The notes under the pieces were generated by a model. That model saw only the letters and a program-made list of their open reading frames with translations, did not search any database and was not told the origin of the DNA. Positions 24,721 to 38,981 of a DNA stretch of 64,000 nucleotides are shown here, piece after piece (within the stretch, counting starts at the first letter, position 1; each line of letters opens with the position of its first letter). This DNA comes from Warburgia ugandensis (taxonomy: Eukaryota; Streptophyta; Magnoliopsida; Canellales; Canellaceae), in contig CP141139.1 in assembly GCA_035236585.1 (NCBI GenBank), positions 21,220,990-21,284,989 on the forward strand, written 5' to 3'. The translations under genes and the position numbers were made by a program.

Positions 24721-25400
24721 TATGTAGGGGTAGTCATGCAAATGTGGAGCTTGAGAGTTCTAGTTGGGGTATAGCATCTAGCCTAGAGAGGTTGAGAGAT
24801 TTAAAAAGATGTTTGTTTTATTGAAAGCTCCTTTTATTTTGACTATGAAAAGTGTAACATGGAATTTTTTTAATTTTTCTTTTTCTAAAAAATATTTATT
24901 TCAAAAATAAATACTCGGTCTTAGGGTCAAAATTACCACATGCCCTGAGATCTTAACAACTAGAAATGGGCCAAAAATATTCAAAACTTAGGGAAAGATG
25001 TCACATGGAATAGAATGAGATGACCAAGTACTATTTTAGTACCGCACACCTATGGTTCACGAACATATGGTCAAGCTCCCTCCACCTCATGAACATGTGG
25101 ATCAAGTAGTCATAAGTCCAAAAGTGTTGATTTTTATTTATTTTTTTCTTTGGAGATCTTTATTAATTCAATCTGAACCAAGACTTCCTCACTGACCACT
25201 TGTGCGACCATGGAGTTGGAAAAGAGGTGAAACTCAAGGAAATCTCCATAGGAGTAATCCCTTTGAATTTTTCATTTAGAATTCATGCTTTGAGGTTTTA
25301 TGTTCTTTGCAATCATTTTACTTTGGATGTCTTTAGTTAACTCCTTAAAAGTTCATTTTTATTTTCTATGATAGATGTCAATAAAATGAATTTAAATATG
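24721..25400. other. No feature recognised
   Basis: AT-rich, with no recognisable coding, RNA or repeat signal. Confidence 0.5.
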
Positions 25401-25407
25401 CTTGGCA

Positions 25408-25860
25408 TAATGGGATGAATGGAATTGAGGAAAGAGAGCAAGGACTAATCAATTTGCATTATTGTGTAAATGGTCAGTTCTATGGTCTTTTTGTGATTGA
25501 TTATGGGATGCCGAGGTGGGTATTGGTTTTTGGGATAAAGAGTATCATGTCTTTCAATTTGCAAATGGGAAGATTTTTCTACCAGTGGGAGACTTTAGGA
25601 ATCTTAATGAGGGGCATAGTGATGCAAAGGGCTCTTCATGGAGCCTCCTATGGAGTGGAACAAACTTTACTCGTCATTCTTTAGACTCCTTCATATATGT
25701 GAGGTGGAGGGGAAATGTGTATCATGGCCCTTAGTTGGTAGAGGATTTGATTATAGAATGCCAATTTATTCATTATTTGTTTTCCATGGCCTTACATGCA
25801 CCATCATGCCACCCCCTGTGGTTCTTTGTAAAGTTAACCTGTGTGTTCTACCATGATTTA
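25408..25860 (+). pseudogene. Decayed coding sequence, possibly plant mobile-domain/DUF-like
   Basis: From 25516 a frame reads FWDKEYHVFQFANGKIF and continues to a stop near 25734. A second frame then gives LVEDLIIECQFIHYLF and more. The pattern W-D-x-E-Y-x-x-F-x-F is reminiscent of the start of plant mobile-domain or related uncharacterised plant proteins that spread with transposons, but the match is from memory and weak. There is no credible start codon or full-length frame, and stops interrupt what follows. Confidence 0.3.
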
Positions 25861-26216
25861 CAATGTTGACCCCATTGCCTTATTTCTTGTTGAGACTCAT
25901 ATTCTTTGATAAGTTAAAGGTTGACAAAGTGGGACAAATGGTACTAGAGTTCTTTGGGTGAGTCTTTACTTCTCCTTTACATTTTTATTTTCTACCTTCC
26001 TTCTTTGTTTTGATTCTATTTCCTAACTTCCTATTAATCCTTGGATTTGTCTAGCCAACAGTGGTTCATGGAGATACTTTCTATTTCTTACCCACCTATC
26101 CATAGGCCCATCACAATTAGCTCTCTATTGGGGACCCAGAATTTTTTTTTAGAACTATACCGAGAGTGAATGGGTTGACTAGTTGGAGGACATGAGTGCT
26201 TCAAGATTAGGTCCGT

Positions 26217-26564
26217 ATGCCATCATTTAACAATGTGGAGGAGTTCCTCTACAATATGGCAATACCTGGGCATGTGCCCTTTGATTGGATTTATAAACGC
26301 ATCTCCTACTATTTATGCGGCATGCCTTATGAAGTAATTAGGGCATGAGTAAGGATACATTCTAGACTTTGAAAATCTTTCGTTTTTCTTATAGAGCATT
26401 ATACTAGGATTTTTGAGATGGATAAAATTCCTCGGAGTTTGTTGGTTATGAGATAATTGAGAGAGTATGATTTTCCTAATGTAGAACATATGATTCATGG
26501 AGCAAGGATTGATGGATCTATGGAAGTAATGGCAATGATGACTCCCGTAGAAGTGGTGATGTGA
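26217..26564 (+). pseudogene. Decayed coding sequence, unknown family
   Basis: One frame stays protein-like over 115 codons apart from three internal stops. It starts MPSFNNVEEFLYNMAIPG, passes through FDWIYKRISYYLCG and EHYTRIFEMDKIPRSLL, and ends near FPNVEHMIHGARIDG. Even spread of hydrophobic residues across the stops suggests a once-coding sequence. It may be the downstream part of the relic at 25408-25860. Function not recognised. Confidence 0.35.
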
Positions 26565-28997
26565 TCAACTCTGAATCACATTGAGTAGGGAATTAAGACT
26601 TTTAAACATTTACTTTTTAATTTAGCATGTAATTCTCAAAACCTTAATTTCTAAGTAGGTCTCTCGCATGATTGTTTGAGGTTATTTTTATGCTTAGATT
26701 ACCTTGAATTTTCTCTATATATTTGCATGCTTACCATCATCATCGTTTTTTTGTTTTTTTTACCATTTTTGTTCACAACCCATTTTTAGTTGTATATTTT
26801 TTATTTTTATTTTTCTTTCTTCTTTTTTCTCTTTTTTTCTTTTTCTTCTTTGATAATTGATAATGTGAGAAAGATCAGCATAATGGAAAGTGGCACTTTA
26901 TTAATTTTTTAGGACAAGTTGCCAAAGTACCTCTTTATAACTTAGAGAGTCAAGTCCAAAGATAGCTCTGTGGAAATAATGCAAATCGAGGGCATATAAG
27001 TGAAACAAATAGTATCTTTGAGAGGTCTAAGCATTATATCTCTTAAGTTGATCTATGTTTCAGTGATTCTTCCAATATATCATCATCATCATGAAGACCT
27101 TAGCTTGATTAGGGTAAGGTCACATGAATCTTGGTCATCCATGGCTTCATTTAGTCCCCAAGTTTTAAAATCTTTTCTCACTCACTTCTATCCACATTCT
27201 TTGTAGGGCCTTCTCCTTGCCCTTTTAGAACCTTCGACTTGGATCACCTTGCTTCCTTCTAACCCGGTGCTATTTTTGGTCTCCATTGGACATGTCTAAA
27301 CCATTCACGCTTCTAATCTCTATCATCTCTTGTTACCTATTGGTGCTATTGCTAAGTTTCTTCTAGTTCTATCCTTTCCCTTGTCTTATCATTCATCCAT
27401 CTCAACATTCACATTTCGATTATGCTCATCCTATGTACATGTTGTTCCTTAATTGTTCAACATTGTGGTCCATAGAGCATACAGTGATAAGTGGTCAATT
27501 TTGTATAAAAAAAATACCCAATTAGTTGCTTATGTGTTATTAACTTATAGTGTTAAATTAGGGCTTTTGTTCCAAATTTTATGACACATGCATTTTTAAC
27601 CTAATAAATAAAAATGTGAAATTTTGGAGGTTCAGAGGCTAATTCAAAGTAAGTATATGAATGATCATATTTTTAGGATTTAATTAGGGGATTTCACCTT
27701 TGTAGGTTTGGGAGAGATGATTCAAAGGCTAAAATTTATGGGAGATGAGATTCAAGATTAAGATCAAAAGATCGAGTCAAGGCGCTAGATTTCAACATTT
27801 CAAAGTAGATCAAGGTCCAAGATCCATATCAATGCAAGATGATGGATCAACAGAAAGCAATTGAAAGGGCTAAAGGTGACTAAAATGGGCCCAAGGAAGC
27901 AAGCCATGCATTTTTTCCATCATTTTGCATGAGAGACATTCCAAGCCATCTTAGCTATATAAGCTATGAGAGAAGGTGACAAGCAAAAGGAATTCAAGCC
28001 AAGTATTAATGCCATTAAAGCCAAGGGGTGTGAACTATGAAACCAAGCCAAATAAGCCCTCAAAGTGAGCCACACAAGCCAATTAAGTCAAATTCCACAT
28101 GGAGTCATACAATTGGAGAAGAATTCAATAAATGATCCACTTTCTAAAATAGATTTTTTAGGTTTATTTAGAAGATTTGAGAGAATTATGTAAAAGGTAA
28201 GATGATTATGCAATGATGGACCCATCAAAAGAGAAACCATACATTCCAATTCCATCTCCCACTCTTTTTCCATTCAAATTGACCTAGGGTTACAAGTTAA
28301 AGGAGAGAAGCATCTCCATGAAAAAGAAATCTCCTTCCTATTCAAAATTAGAAACCAGCTTCATCTTATCTCTCTTGTATGTCATCCTCCCCAATTCTCT
28401 TTCTTACTTCATTTTGGCTTACATCATCTCCCACCTAACTTTTTCTCATTCAATACCCTAACCTTAGGGCCCACTTTTCACATATTTTCACCCTTCTCCT
28501 AAGTTAAGAAACCACTCATCTACTATATAGCTCCCATGTTCCATACGAATTTTCCAAGTAGAAGTGGGTGAGATACCTTAAAACATATCTTCATTTGCTG
28601 TTGTTTGGTTGCTAGACTTTAGGATTTCTAAGATGCTTTTTATTCTTTTGATTTTTAATTATATTCTTGGTTATTTTCTCTCCATTTTGGTTAAGTAGTT
28701 TTCTTCCTTTGGTTTAGTTTTCATTGTTTTAGTTGTTATTGTTCTCGCTTTCTAGTTTTACACCTTCTTTTCCATCTAGCTTACCTTTTCTTGTTTACTT
28801 CAATTCCACTTGTTTTTACTTTGTTATTACCTCAATATTTAAGTGAACTCCTTCTCTCATAGTGACAGCCAAGAGAAAATCTAGCTGAGGCCTTGATTTC
28901 CCCCCTTGAATTTCCTCACATTTTGCTCCTTTTGTTTACCCTTAGTTTTAGGCCAATTTCCTTACCTTAGTTCACCCACTTAGCCTTCTTTTCTCTG
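26565..28997. other. No gene recognised; T-rich tract at 26744-26850
   Basis: Contains a long T/CT-rich run (26744-26850) and a short catcat run near 27080. Otherwise it is AT-rich sequence without a convincing frame or structured RNA. It ends at the sharp junction with satellite block B. Confidence 0.5.
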
Positions 28998-31848
28998 GCA
29001 CTGCCCAATTGCATCCTTATGTGTCCTAGGATTCGAGATGCACCCATGTGTGTAACAATGCATAACGGTGCTCAAAAGTGCCTAATAGTAAAATTTGATC
29101 GGACGATCACCGTAGAGCAGCGAGACGTCATTTTTCGACATTAATTTTACCAACCAAATGATGTTGGAATTTGTCTATTTTTGAACCATTTTTCTCCCCT
29201 TGAGATTGTGAACAAGATGAACAGCTTAGATTTTTAAAATTCATTTTCTATAGACCGTCCATCACCGTACATTCTTCTCGTTGTTATTTGCAAATTTACC
29301 TACGCAATTGACATCTGATCAAAAATATTTTTCATGGATTTGATCTTGTTACCTCTTTGGAGATAACGAATGGCTTGGATCTTTGTTGCAAGGTATCGCA
29401 CTCTCCAAATCAACTCCTCTCCCTTTCTTCCTCTTCCTTCTTCATCTTCTTCTCTTTCTTCATCGGATTTCTCTCTCTCTCTCTCTCTCTCATCATTTTA
29501 GGTAATAGACCATATGGTCTGTCTTGATTTTTCCCTAAGAGAGGGGTGGGGTGCCAATATCAAAATGGCACCCCCTTTACAAGTAATAATTTTTACTTTT
29601 TCTTTAATTCATTATTTAAAATTTTAACCTTTTGTAATTTGTTTTAAATAAATGATTGTGTTCCCTACATGATAGTGAGTGCATGGCCCACTTGGGTTCT
29701 TTAAATTTTGCGTTGGTCTTACATGGTAAAATTACAAAAATACCCTTTAAAGTACCCAAACATTGTGCCAAGGATCACGTAATGGTTTCAAAAGATTAGA
29801 CATTGCTCTCAAAAACATCATCTGACATTTTTCCTATGAACTTCCAAGGACATTTATTGTTTCAATCACGTGCCATGGGATTTCACATCATTTAATCGGC
29901 CCATACATTGTGCCTAGCATCATTCAACTTCCAAGGGCATATTGTCTTGACACTGCCTGAACATAGGGTCAAGGCTCATCCAACAACTAGAAAAGAGTAG
30001 ACATTATGTTATGGAACATCTCGAGACTCGAAGTGAATTGACTTTGTGCATAGGATCTTCCAAGGACATGTATTGTTTTGACAATGTGCCTTGGGACTTC
30101 TGATCATTTAAATTACCTGCACATTATGCCAAGGAGCACCCAACTTCTTAAAAAGCTCAGACAATGTGGTTGGGAACGTCCAGGCACTCGAAGTGATTTG
30201 ACATTGTGTCTTGAGGACTTCTACGAACATGTTAGACATGATGTTTGAAAACATCCTAGGCCTCAAAGTAATTTGACTTTGTGCCTAGGGACTTAAAGGG
30301 CATGTAATGTTTTGACATTGTCCCATGCTACTTCTCAGGTCATAATGTGCTAGTACATTGTACCAAAGATCATCCAATAGCTTTAAAAATTTTGCTGTTG
30401 TGTTTGGACATTCCAGGACTTTCGAAGTGATTTTATTTTGTTGTGCCTAAGGACTTCGATGGACATGTAATGTTTTGACATGGCACCATGGGTCTTCGCA
30501 GTGCTTCAGTTGCTCAAACAATGAGCCAAAAGCATCATCCAATAGCTTGAAAATTTAAGAAGATGTGTTTGGTAACATACCAGGACTCTTGAAGTGATTT
30601 GACTTTGTGCCTAAGGACTTCGTTGGACATGTTAATGTTTTGACATTGCGCCATGGTTTGGCCTAGACATTGTGCCCAACACTTAAAGGGTCCAACATTG
30701 TGCAAAAAGGATCATCAAATGGCTTGAAATGTTTAGATGATGTGTTGGGAGACTTGAAGTGATTTGAGTTTGTGCCAGGGGACTTTCAAAGACATGTAAT
30801 GTATTTGAACATGCTTGGACACTGTGCCAAGGATTATACAATAGTTTGAAAAGTTTAACCGTTGTGTTCGAGAACATTCTTACATTTGGAGTGAGTTGAA
30901 TTAGTGCCGAAGGATTTCCATGGACATGTAATGTTCTTGTAATTTTCCTTTGAGCTTCCCAAGTGTAACACATGTGCTCGGAGAGCGTGCCAAGGATCAT
31001 GAGCTTGAATAATTAGGAAGTTTTGTTTGGGAACTTTCCAGAACACTAATTGATTTGACTCCGTGCTTAAGTATGCATTGTTTTGACATTGTGCTTTGTG
31101 AGTTTTGAAGTGCTTAAAGTGCTCAAACAATGAGCCAAAAGGATCATCCAATGGCTTCAAAAGTTAAGAGGATGTGTTTGGTAACATCCCAGGACTCTTG
31201 AAGTGATTTGACTTTGTGCCTAAGGACTTCGTTGGACATGTTAATATTTTGACATTGTGCCATGGTTTGGTCCAGACATTGTGCCCAGCACTTAAAGGGT
31301 CCAACGTTGTGCAACAGGATCATCAAATGGCTTGAAAGGTTTAGATGATCTGTTTGGGAAAATCCCAGGACTCGAAGTGTTTTGAGTTTGTGCCTGGGGA
31401 CTTTAAGGGACATATAATGTATTTGACAATGTATCTTGGACTTCCCACCATTTAAGTTGCCCTGACATTGTGCCAAGGATCATCCAATAGCTTGAAATGA
31501 ATATTCGGGAACATCCTAGGACTCCAAGTGATTTGACTCTGTGTTTACGAACTTCGAAGGACATATGTGTTGTTTAGACAATGTGCCTTGAGTCTTCGTG
31601 TCATATAAACTGCTTACACATTGTGCCAAGGACCATCAAGTTTCTTAACAAGTTGGACATTGCGTTTGGGAACATCCCATTACCCAAATTGATTTTACTT
31701 TGTGCCTAGGGTACTTCCATGGACATGTTATCTTGTATCAGTTTTGCCTTGTTGTACCATTTAAGTTGTGTCTAGGAACATCCAAGGACATGTATTTATG
31801 TGATAGTATGCCTTGGGCTTAACAACATTTAAATTGCAGACATTGTGC
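28998..31848 (-). repeat. Block B unit R0, truncated at the spacer (2851 bp)
   Basis: Homology to other units begins at gcactgcccaattgc (28998), equivalent to 32142 in the next copy, so about 300 bp of the unit is missing on the spacer side. The (TC)11 tract is at 29470-29491. It lacks about 20 bp near 29955 (cactg|cctgaac) and has CTG for CAG near 30777. Confidence 0.95.
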
Positions 31849-32608
31849 CAAAACTTCTTAAAAAGTTTAGGCATTGTATTTGGGAACATCCCATTACTTG
31901 TAGTTATTTTACTTTATGCCTGGGGTACTTCCATGGACATGTGATCCTCCATAAGAAAAACAATAAGAAGAAAAGAAAAAGCTTTGTAAGGACATCAATC
32001 TACGGTGAGGCAGGTAGATCTGATCGTACGAGTTTTAGATTATTTGAAAATTTCGTAAACATGAATTTGAATCTGGTTTTAATGGATGAATGAATGTATT
32101 GTGCTTAAAAGAATAGTTATTCTGACAAGCGTCACCAGGACGCACTGCCCAATTGCATCCTTATGTGTCCTAGGATTCGAGATGCACCCATGTGTGTAAC
32201 AATGCATAACGGTGCTCAAAAGTGCCTAATAGTAAAATTTGATCGGACAGTCACCGTAGAACGGCAGACGTCATTTTTCGACATTAATTTTACCAACCAA
32301 ATGATGTTGGAATTTGTCTATTTTTGAACCATTTTTCTCCCCTTGAGATTGTGAACAAGATGAACAGCTTAGATTTTTAAAATTCATTTTCTATAGACCG
32401 TCCATCACCGTACATTCTTCTCGTTGTTATTTGCAAATTTACCTACGCAATTGACATCTGATCAAAAATATTTTTCATGGATTTGATCTTGTTACCTCTT
32501 TGGAGATAACGAATGGCTTGGATCTTTGTTGCAAGGTATCGCACTCTCCAAATCAACTCCTCTCCCTTTCTTCCTCTTCCTTCTTCATCTTCTTCTCTTT
32601 CTTCATCG

Positions 32609-32647
<39 letters not shown>

Positions 32648-35018
32648 TTTAGGTAATAGACCATATGGTCTGTCTTGATTTTTCCCTAAGAGAGGGGTGG
32701 GGTGCCAATATCAAAATGGCACCCCCTTTACAAGTAATAATTTTTACTTTTTCTTTAATTCATTATTTAAAATTTTAACCTTTTGTAATTTGTTTTAAAT
32801 AAATGATTGTGTTCCCTACATGATAGTGAGTGCATGGCCCACTTGGGTTCTTTAAATTTTGCGTTGGTCTTACATGGTAAAATTACAAAAATACCCTTTA
32901 AAGTACCCAAACATTGTGCCAAGGATCACGTAATGGTTTCAAAAGATTAGACATTGCTCTCAAAAACATCATCTGACATTTTTCCTATGAACTTCCAAGG
33001 ACATTTATTGTTTCAATCACGTGCCATGGGATTTCACATCATTTAATCGGCCCATACATTGTGCCTAGCATCATTCAACTTCCAAGGGCATATTGTCTTG
33101 ACACTGTGACTTGGGCATTTAAGTTGCCTGAACATAGGGTCAAGGCTCATCCAACAACTAGAAAAGAGTAGACATTATGTTATGGAACATCTCGAGACTC
33201 GAAGTGAATTGACTTTGTGCATAGGATCTTCCAAGGACATGTATTGTTTTGACAATGTGCCTTGGGACTTCTGATCATTTAAATTACCTGCACATTATGC
33301 CAAGGAGCACCCAACTTCTTAAAAAGCTCAGACAATGTGGTTGGGAACGTCCAGGCACTCGAAGTGATTTGACATTGTGTCTTGAGGACTTCTACGAACA
33401 TGTTAGACATGATGTTTGAAAACATCCTAGGCCTCAAAGTAATTTGACTTTGTGCCTAGGGACTTAAAGGGCATGTAATGTTTTGACATTGTCCCATGCT
33501 ACTTCTCAGGTCATAATGTGCTAGTACATTGTACCAAAGATCATCCAATAGCTTTAAAAATTTTGCTGTTGTGTTTGGACATTCCAGGACTTTCGAAGTG
33601 ATTTTATTTTGTTGTGCCTAAGGACTTCGATGGACATGTAATGTTTTGACATGGCACCATGGGTCTTCGCAGTGCTTCAGTTGCTCAAACAATGAGCCAA
33701 AAGCATCATCCAATAGCTTGAAAATTTAAGAAGATGTGTTTGGTAACATACCAGGACTCTTGAAGTGATTTGACTTTGTGCCTAAGGACTTCGTTGGACA
33801 TGTTAATGTTTTGACATTGCGCCATGGTTTGGCCTAGACATTGTGCCCAACACTTAAAGGGTCCAACATTGTGCAAAAAGGATCATCAAATGGCTTGAAA
33901 TGTTTAGATGATGTGTTGGGAGACTTGAAGTGATTTGAGTTTGTGCCTGGGACTTTCAAAGACATGTAATGTATTTGAACATGCTTGGACACTGTGCCAA
34001 GGATTATACAATAGTTTGAAAAGTTTAACCGTTGTGTTCGAGAACATTCTTACATTTGGAGTGAGTTGAATTAGTGCCGAAGGATTTCCATGGACATGTA
34101 ATGTTCTTGTAATTTTCCTTTGAGCTTCCCAAGTGTAACACATGTGCTCTGAGAGCGTGCCAAGGATCATGAGCTTGAATAATTAGGAAGTTTTGTTTGG
34201 GAACTTTCCAGAACACTAATTGATTTGACTCCGTGCTTAAGTATGCATTGTTTTGACATTGTGCTTTGTGAGTTTTGAAGTGCTTAAAGTGCTCAAACAA
34301 TGAGCCAAAAGGATCATCCAATGGCTTCAAAAGTTAAGAGGATGTGTTTGGTAACATCCCAGGACTCTTGAAGTGATTTGACTTTGTGCCTAAGGACTTC
34401 GTTGGACATGTTAATATTTTGACATTGTGCCATGGTTTGGTCCAGACATTGTGCCCAGCACTTAAAGGGTCCAACGTTGTGCAAAAGGATCATCAAATGG
34501 CTTGAAAGGTTTAGATGATCTGTTTGGGAAAATCCCAGGACTCGAAGTGTTTTGAGTTTGTGCCTGGGGACTTTAAGGGACATATAATGTATTTGACAAT
34601 GTATCTTGGACTTCCCACCATTTAAGTTGCCCAGACATTGTGCCAAGGATCATCCAATAGCTTGAAATGAATATTCGGGAACATCCTAGGACTCCAAGTG
34701 ATTTGACTCTGTGTTTACGAACTTCGAAGGACATATGTGTTGTTTAGACAATGTGCCTTGAGTCTTCGTGTCATATAAACTGCTTACACATTGTGCCAAG
34801 GACCATCAAGTTTCTTAACAAGTTGGACATTGCGTTTGGGAACATCCCATTACCCAAATTGATTTTACTTTGTGCCTAGGGTACTTCCATGGACATGTTA
34901 TCTTGTATCAGTTTTGCCTTGTTGTACCATTTAAGTTGTGTCTAGGAACATCCAAGGACATGTATTTATGTGATAGTATGCCTTGGGCTTAACAACATTT
35001 AAATTGCAGACATTGTGC
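31849..35018 (-). repeat. Block B unit R1 (3170 bp)
   Basis: Complete. The (TC)15 tract is at 32613-32642. It reads ggcattgta near 31871 where most copies have ggcactgta, and gatcgtacgag near 32030 where most have gatcgtctgag. Confidence 0.95.
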
Positions 35019-35778
35019 CAAAACTTCTTAAAAAGTTTAGGCACTGTATTTGGGAACATCCCATTACTTGTAGTTATTTTACTTTATGCCTGGGGTACTT
35101 CCATGGACATGTGATCCTCCATAAGAAAAACAATAAGAAGAAAAGAAAAAGCTTTGTAAGGACATCAATCTACTGTGAGGCAGGTAGATCTGATCGTCTG
35201 AGTTTTAGATTATTTGAAAATTTCGTAAACATGAATTTGAATCTGGTTTTAATGGATGAATGAATGTATTGTGCTTAAAAGAATAGTTATTCTGACAAGC
35301 GTCACCAGGACGCACTGCCCAATTGCATCCTTATGTGTCCTAGGATTCGAGATGCACCCATGTGTGTAACAATGCATAACAGTGCTCAAAAGTGCCTAAT
35401 AGTAAAATTTGATCGGACAGTCACCGTAGAACGGCAGACGTCATTTTTCGACATTAATTTTACCAACCAAATGATGTTGGAATTTGTCTATTTTTGAACC
35501 ATTTTTCTCCCCTTGAGATTGTGAACAAGATGAACAGCTTAGATTTTTAAAATTCATTTTCTATAGACCGTCCATCACCGTACATTCTTCTCGTTGTTAT
35601 TTGCAAATTTACCTACGCAATTGACATCTGATCAAAAATATTTTTCATGGATTTGATCTTGTTACCTCTTTGGAGATAACGAATGGCTTGGATCTTTGTT
35701 GCAAGGTATCGCACTCTCCAAATCAACTCCTCTCCCTTTCTTCCTCTTCCTTCTTCATCTTCTTCTCTTTCTTCATCG

Positions 35779-35829
<51 letters not shown>

Positions 35830-38184
35830 TTTAGGTAATAGACCATATGGTCTGTCTTGATTTTTCCCTAAGAGAGGGGTGGGGTGCCAATATCAAAATG
35901 GCACCCCCTTTACAAGTAATAATTTTTACTTTTTCTTTAATTCATTATTTAAAATTTTAACCTTTTGTAATTTGTTTTAAATAAATGATTGTGTTCCCTA
36001 CATGATAGTGAGTGCATGGCCCACTTGGGTTCTTTAAATTTTGCGTTGGTCTTACATGGTAAAATTACAAAAATACCCTTTAAAGTACCCAAACATTGTG
36101 CCAAGGATCACGTAATGGTTTCAAAAGATTAGACATTGCTCTCAAAAACATCATCTGACATTTTTCCTATGAACTTCCAAGGACATTTATTGTTTCAATC
36201 ACGTGCCATGGGATTTCACATCATTTAATCGGCCCATACATTGTGCCTAGCATCATTCAACTTCCAAGGGCATATTGTCTTGACACAGTTGCCTGAACAT
36301 AGGGTCAAGGCTCATCCAACAACTAGAAAAGAGTAGACATTATGTTATGGAACATCTCGAGACTCGAAGTGAATTGACTTTGTGCATAGGATCTTCCAAG
36401 GACATGTATTGTTTTGACAATGTGCCTTGGGACTTCTGATCATTTAAATTACCTGCACATTATGCCAAGGAGCACCCAACTTCTTAAAAAGCTTAGACAA
36501 TGTGGTTGGGAACGTCCAGGCACTCGAAGTGATTTGACATTGTGTCTTGAGGACTTCTACGAACATGTTAGACATGATGTTTGAAAACATCCTAGGCCTC
36601 AAAGTAATTTGACTTTGTGCCTAGGGACTTAAAGGGCATGTAATGTTTTGACATTGTCCCATGCTACTTCTCAGGTCATAATGTGCTAGTACATTGTACC
36701 AAAGATCATCCAATAGCTTTAAAAATTTTGCTGTTGTGTTTGGACATTCCAGGACTTTCGAAGTGATTTTATTTTGTTGTGCCTAAGGACTTCGATGGAC
36801 ATGTAATGTTTTGACATGGCACCATGGGTCTTCGCAGTGCTTCAGTTGCTCAAACAATGAGCCAAAAGCATCATCCAATAGCTTGAAAATTTAAGAAGAT
36901 GTGTTTGGTAACATACCAGGACTCTTGAAGTGATTTGACTTTGTGCCTAAGGACTTCGTTGGACATGTTAATGTTTTGACATTGCGCCATGGTTTGGCCT
37001 AGACATTGTGCCCAACACTTAAAGGGTCCAACATTGTGCAAAAAGGATCATCAAATGGCTTGAAATGTTTAGATGATGTGTTGGGAGACTTGAAGTGATT
37101 TGAGTTTGTGCACAGGGACTTTCAAAGACATGTAATGTATTTGAACATGCTTGGACACTGTGCCAAGGATTATACAATAGTTTGAAAAGTTTAACCGTTG
37201 TGTTCGAGAACATTCTTACATTTGGAGTGAGTTGAATTAGTGCCGAAGGATTTCCATGGACATGTAATGTTCTTGTAATTTTCCTTTGAGCTTCCCAAGT
37301 GTAACACATGTGCTCGAGAGCGTGCCAAGGATCATGAGCTTGAATAATTAGGAAGTTTTGTTTGGGAACTTTCCAGAACACTAATTGATTTGACTCCGTG
37401 CTTAAGTATGCATTGTTTTGACATTGTGCTTTGTGAGTTTTGAAGTGCTTAAAGTGCTCAAACAATGAGCCAAAAGGATCATCCAATGGCTTCAAAAGTT
37501 AAGAGGATGTGTTTGGTAACATCCCAGGACTCTTGAAGTGATTTGACTTTGTGCCTAAGGACTTCGTTGGACATGTTAATATTTTGACATTGTGCCATGG
37601 TTTGGTCCAGACATTGTGCCCAGCACTTAAAGGGTCCAACGTTGTGCAAAATGGATCATCAAATGGCTTGAAAGGTTTAGATGATCTGTTTGGGAAAATC
37701 CCAGGACTCGAAGTGTTTTGAGTTTGTGCCTGGGGACTTTAAGGGACATATAATGTATTTGACAATGTATCTTGGACTTCCCACCATTTAAGTTGCCCTG
37801 ACATTGTGCCAAGGATCATCCAATAGCTTGAAATGAATATTCGGGAACATCCTAGGACTCCAAGTGATTTGACTCTGTGTTTACGAACTTCGAAGGACAT
37901 ATGTGTTGTTTAGACAATGTGCCTTGAGTCTTCGTGTCATATAAACTGCTTACACATTGTGCCAAGGACCATCAAGTTTCTTAACAAGTTGGACATTGCG
38001 TTTGGGAACATCCCATTACCCAAATTGATTTTACTTTGTGCCTAGGGTACTTCCATGGACATGTTATCTTGTATCAGTTTTGCCTTGTTGTACCATTTAA
38101 GTTGTGTCTAGGAACATCCAAGGACATGTATTTATGTGATAGTATGCCTTGGGCTTAACAACATTTAAATTGCAGACATTGTGC
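35019..38184 (-). repeat. Block B unit R2 (3166 bp)
   Basis: Complete. It has the longest dinucleotide tract of the window, (TC)21 at 35783-35824. It lacks bases at 36286 (gacacagttgcc), at the same spot where R0 is deleted. It lacks two bases near 37316 (gctcgagagc), which only joins chance frames. Confidence 0.95.
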
Positions 38185-38944
38185 CAAAACTTCTTAAAAA
38201 GTTTAGGCACTGTATTTGGGAACATCCCATTACTTGTAGTTATTTTACTTTATGCCTGGGGTACTTCCATGGACATGTGATCCTCCATAAGAAAAACAAT
38301 AAGAAGAAAAGAAAAAGCTTTGTAAGGACATCAATCTACGGTGAGGCAGGTAGATCTGATCGTCTGAGTTTTAGATTATTTGAAAATTTCGTAAACATGA
38401 ATTTGAATCTGGTTTTAATGGATGAATGAATGTATTGTGCTTAAAAGAATAGTTATTCTGACAAGCGTCACCAGGACGCACTGCCCAATTGCATCCTTAT
38501 GTGTCCTAGGATTCGAGATGCACCCATGTGTGTAACAATGCATAACAGTGCTCAAAAGTGCCTAATAGTAAAATTTGATCGGACAGTCACCGTAGAACGG
38601 CAGACGTCATTTTTCGACATTAATTTTACCAACCAAATGATGTTGGAATTTGTCTATTTTTGAACCATTTTTCTCCCCTTGAGATTGTGAACAAGATGAA
38701 CAGCTTAGATTTTTAAAATTCATTTTCTATAGACCGTCCATCACCGTACATTCTTCTCGTTGTTATTTGCAAATTTACCTACGCAATTGACATCTGATCA
38801 AAAATATTTTTCATGGATTTGATCTTGTTACCTCTTTGGAGATAACGAATGGCTTGGATCTTTGTTGCAAGGTATCGCACTCTCCAAATCAACTCCTCTC
38901 CCTTTCTTCCTCTTCCTTCTTCATCTTCTTCTCTTTCTTCATCG

Positions 38945-38981
<37 letters not shown>

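Noticed and set aside
27000..28300. Short open frames at 27000-27206 and 28088-28273
   Set aside because: Short, low-complexity or AT-driven frames without a recognisable motif or gene context.
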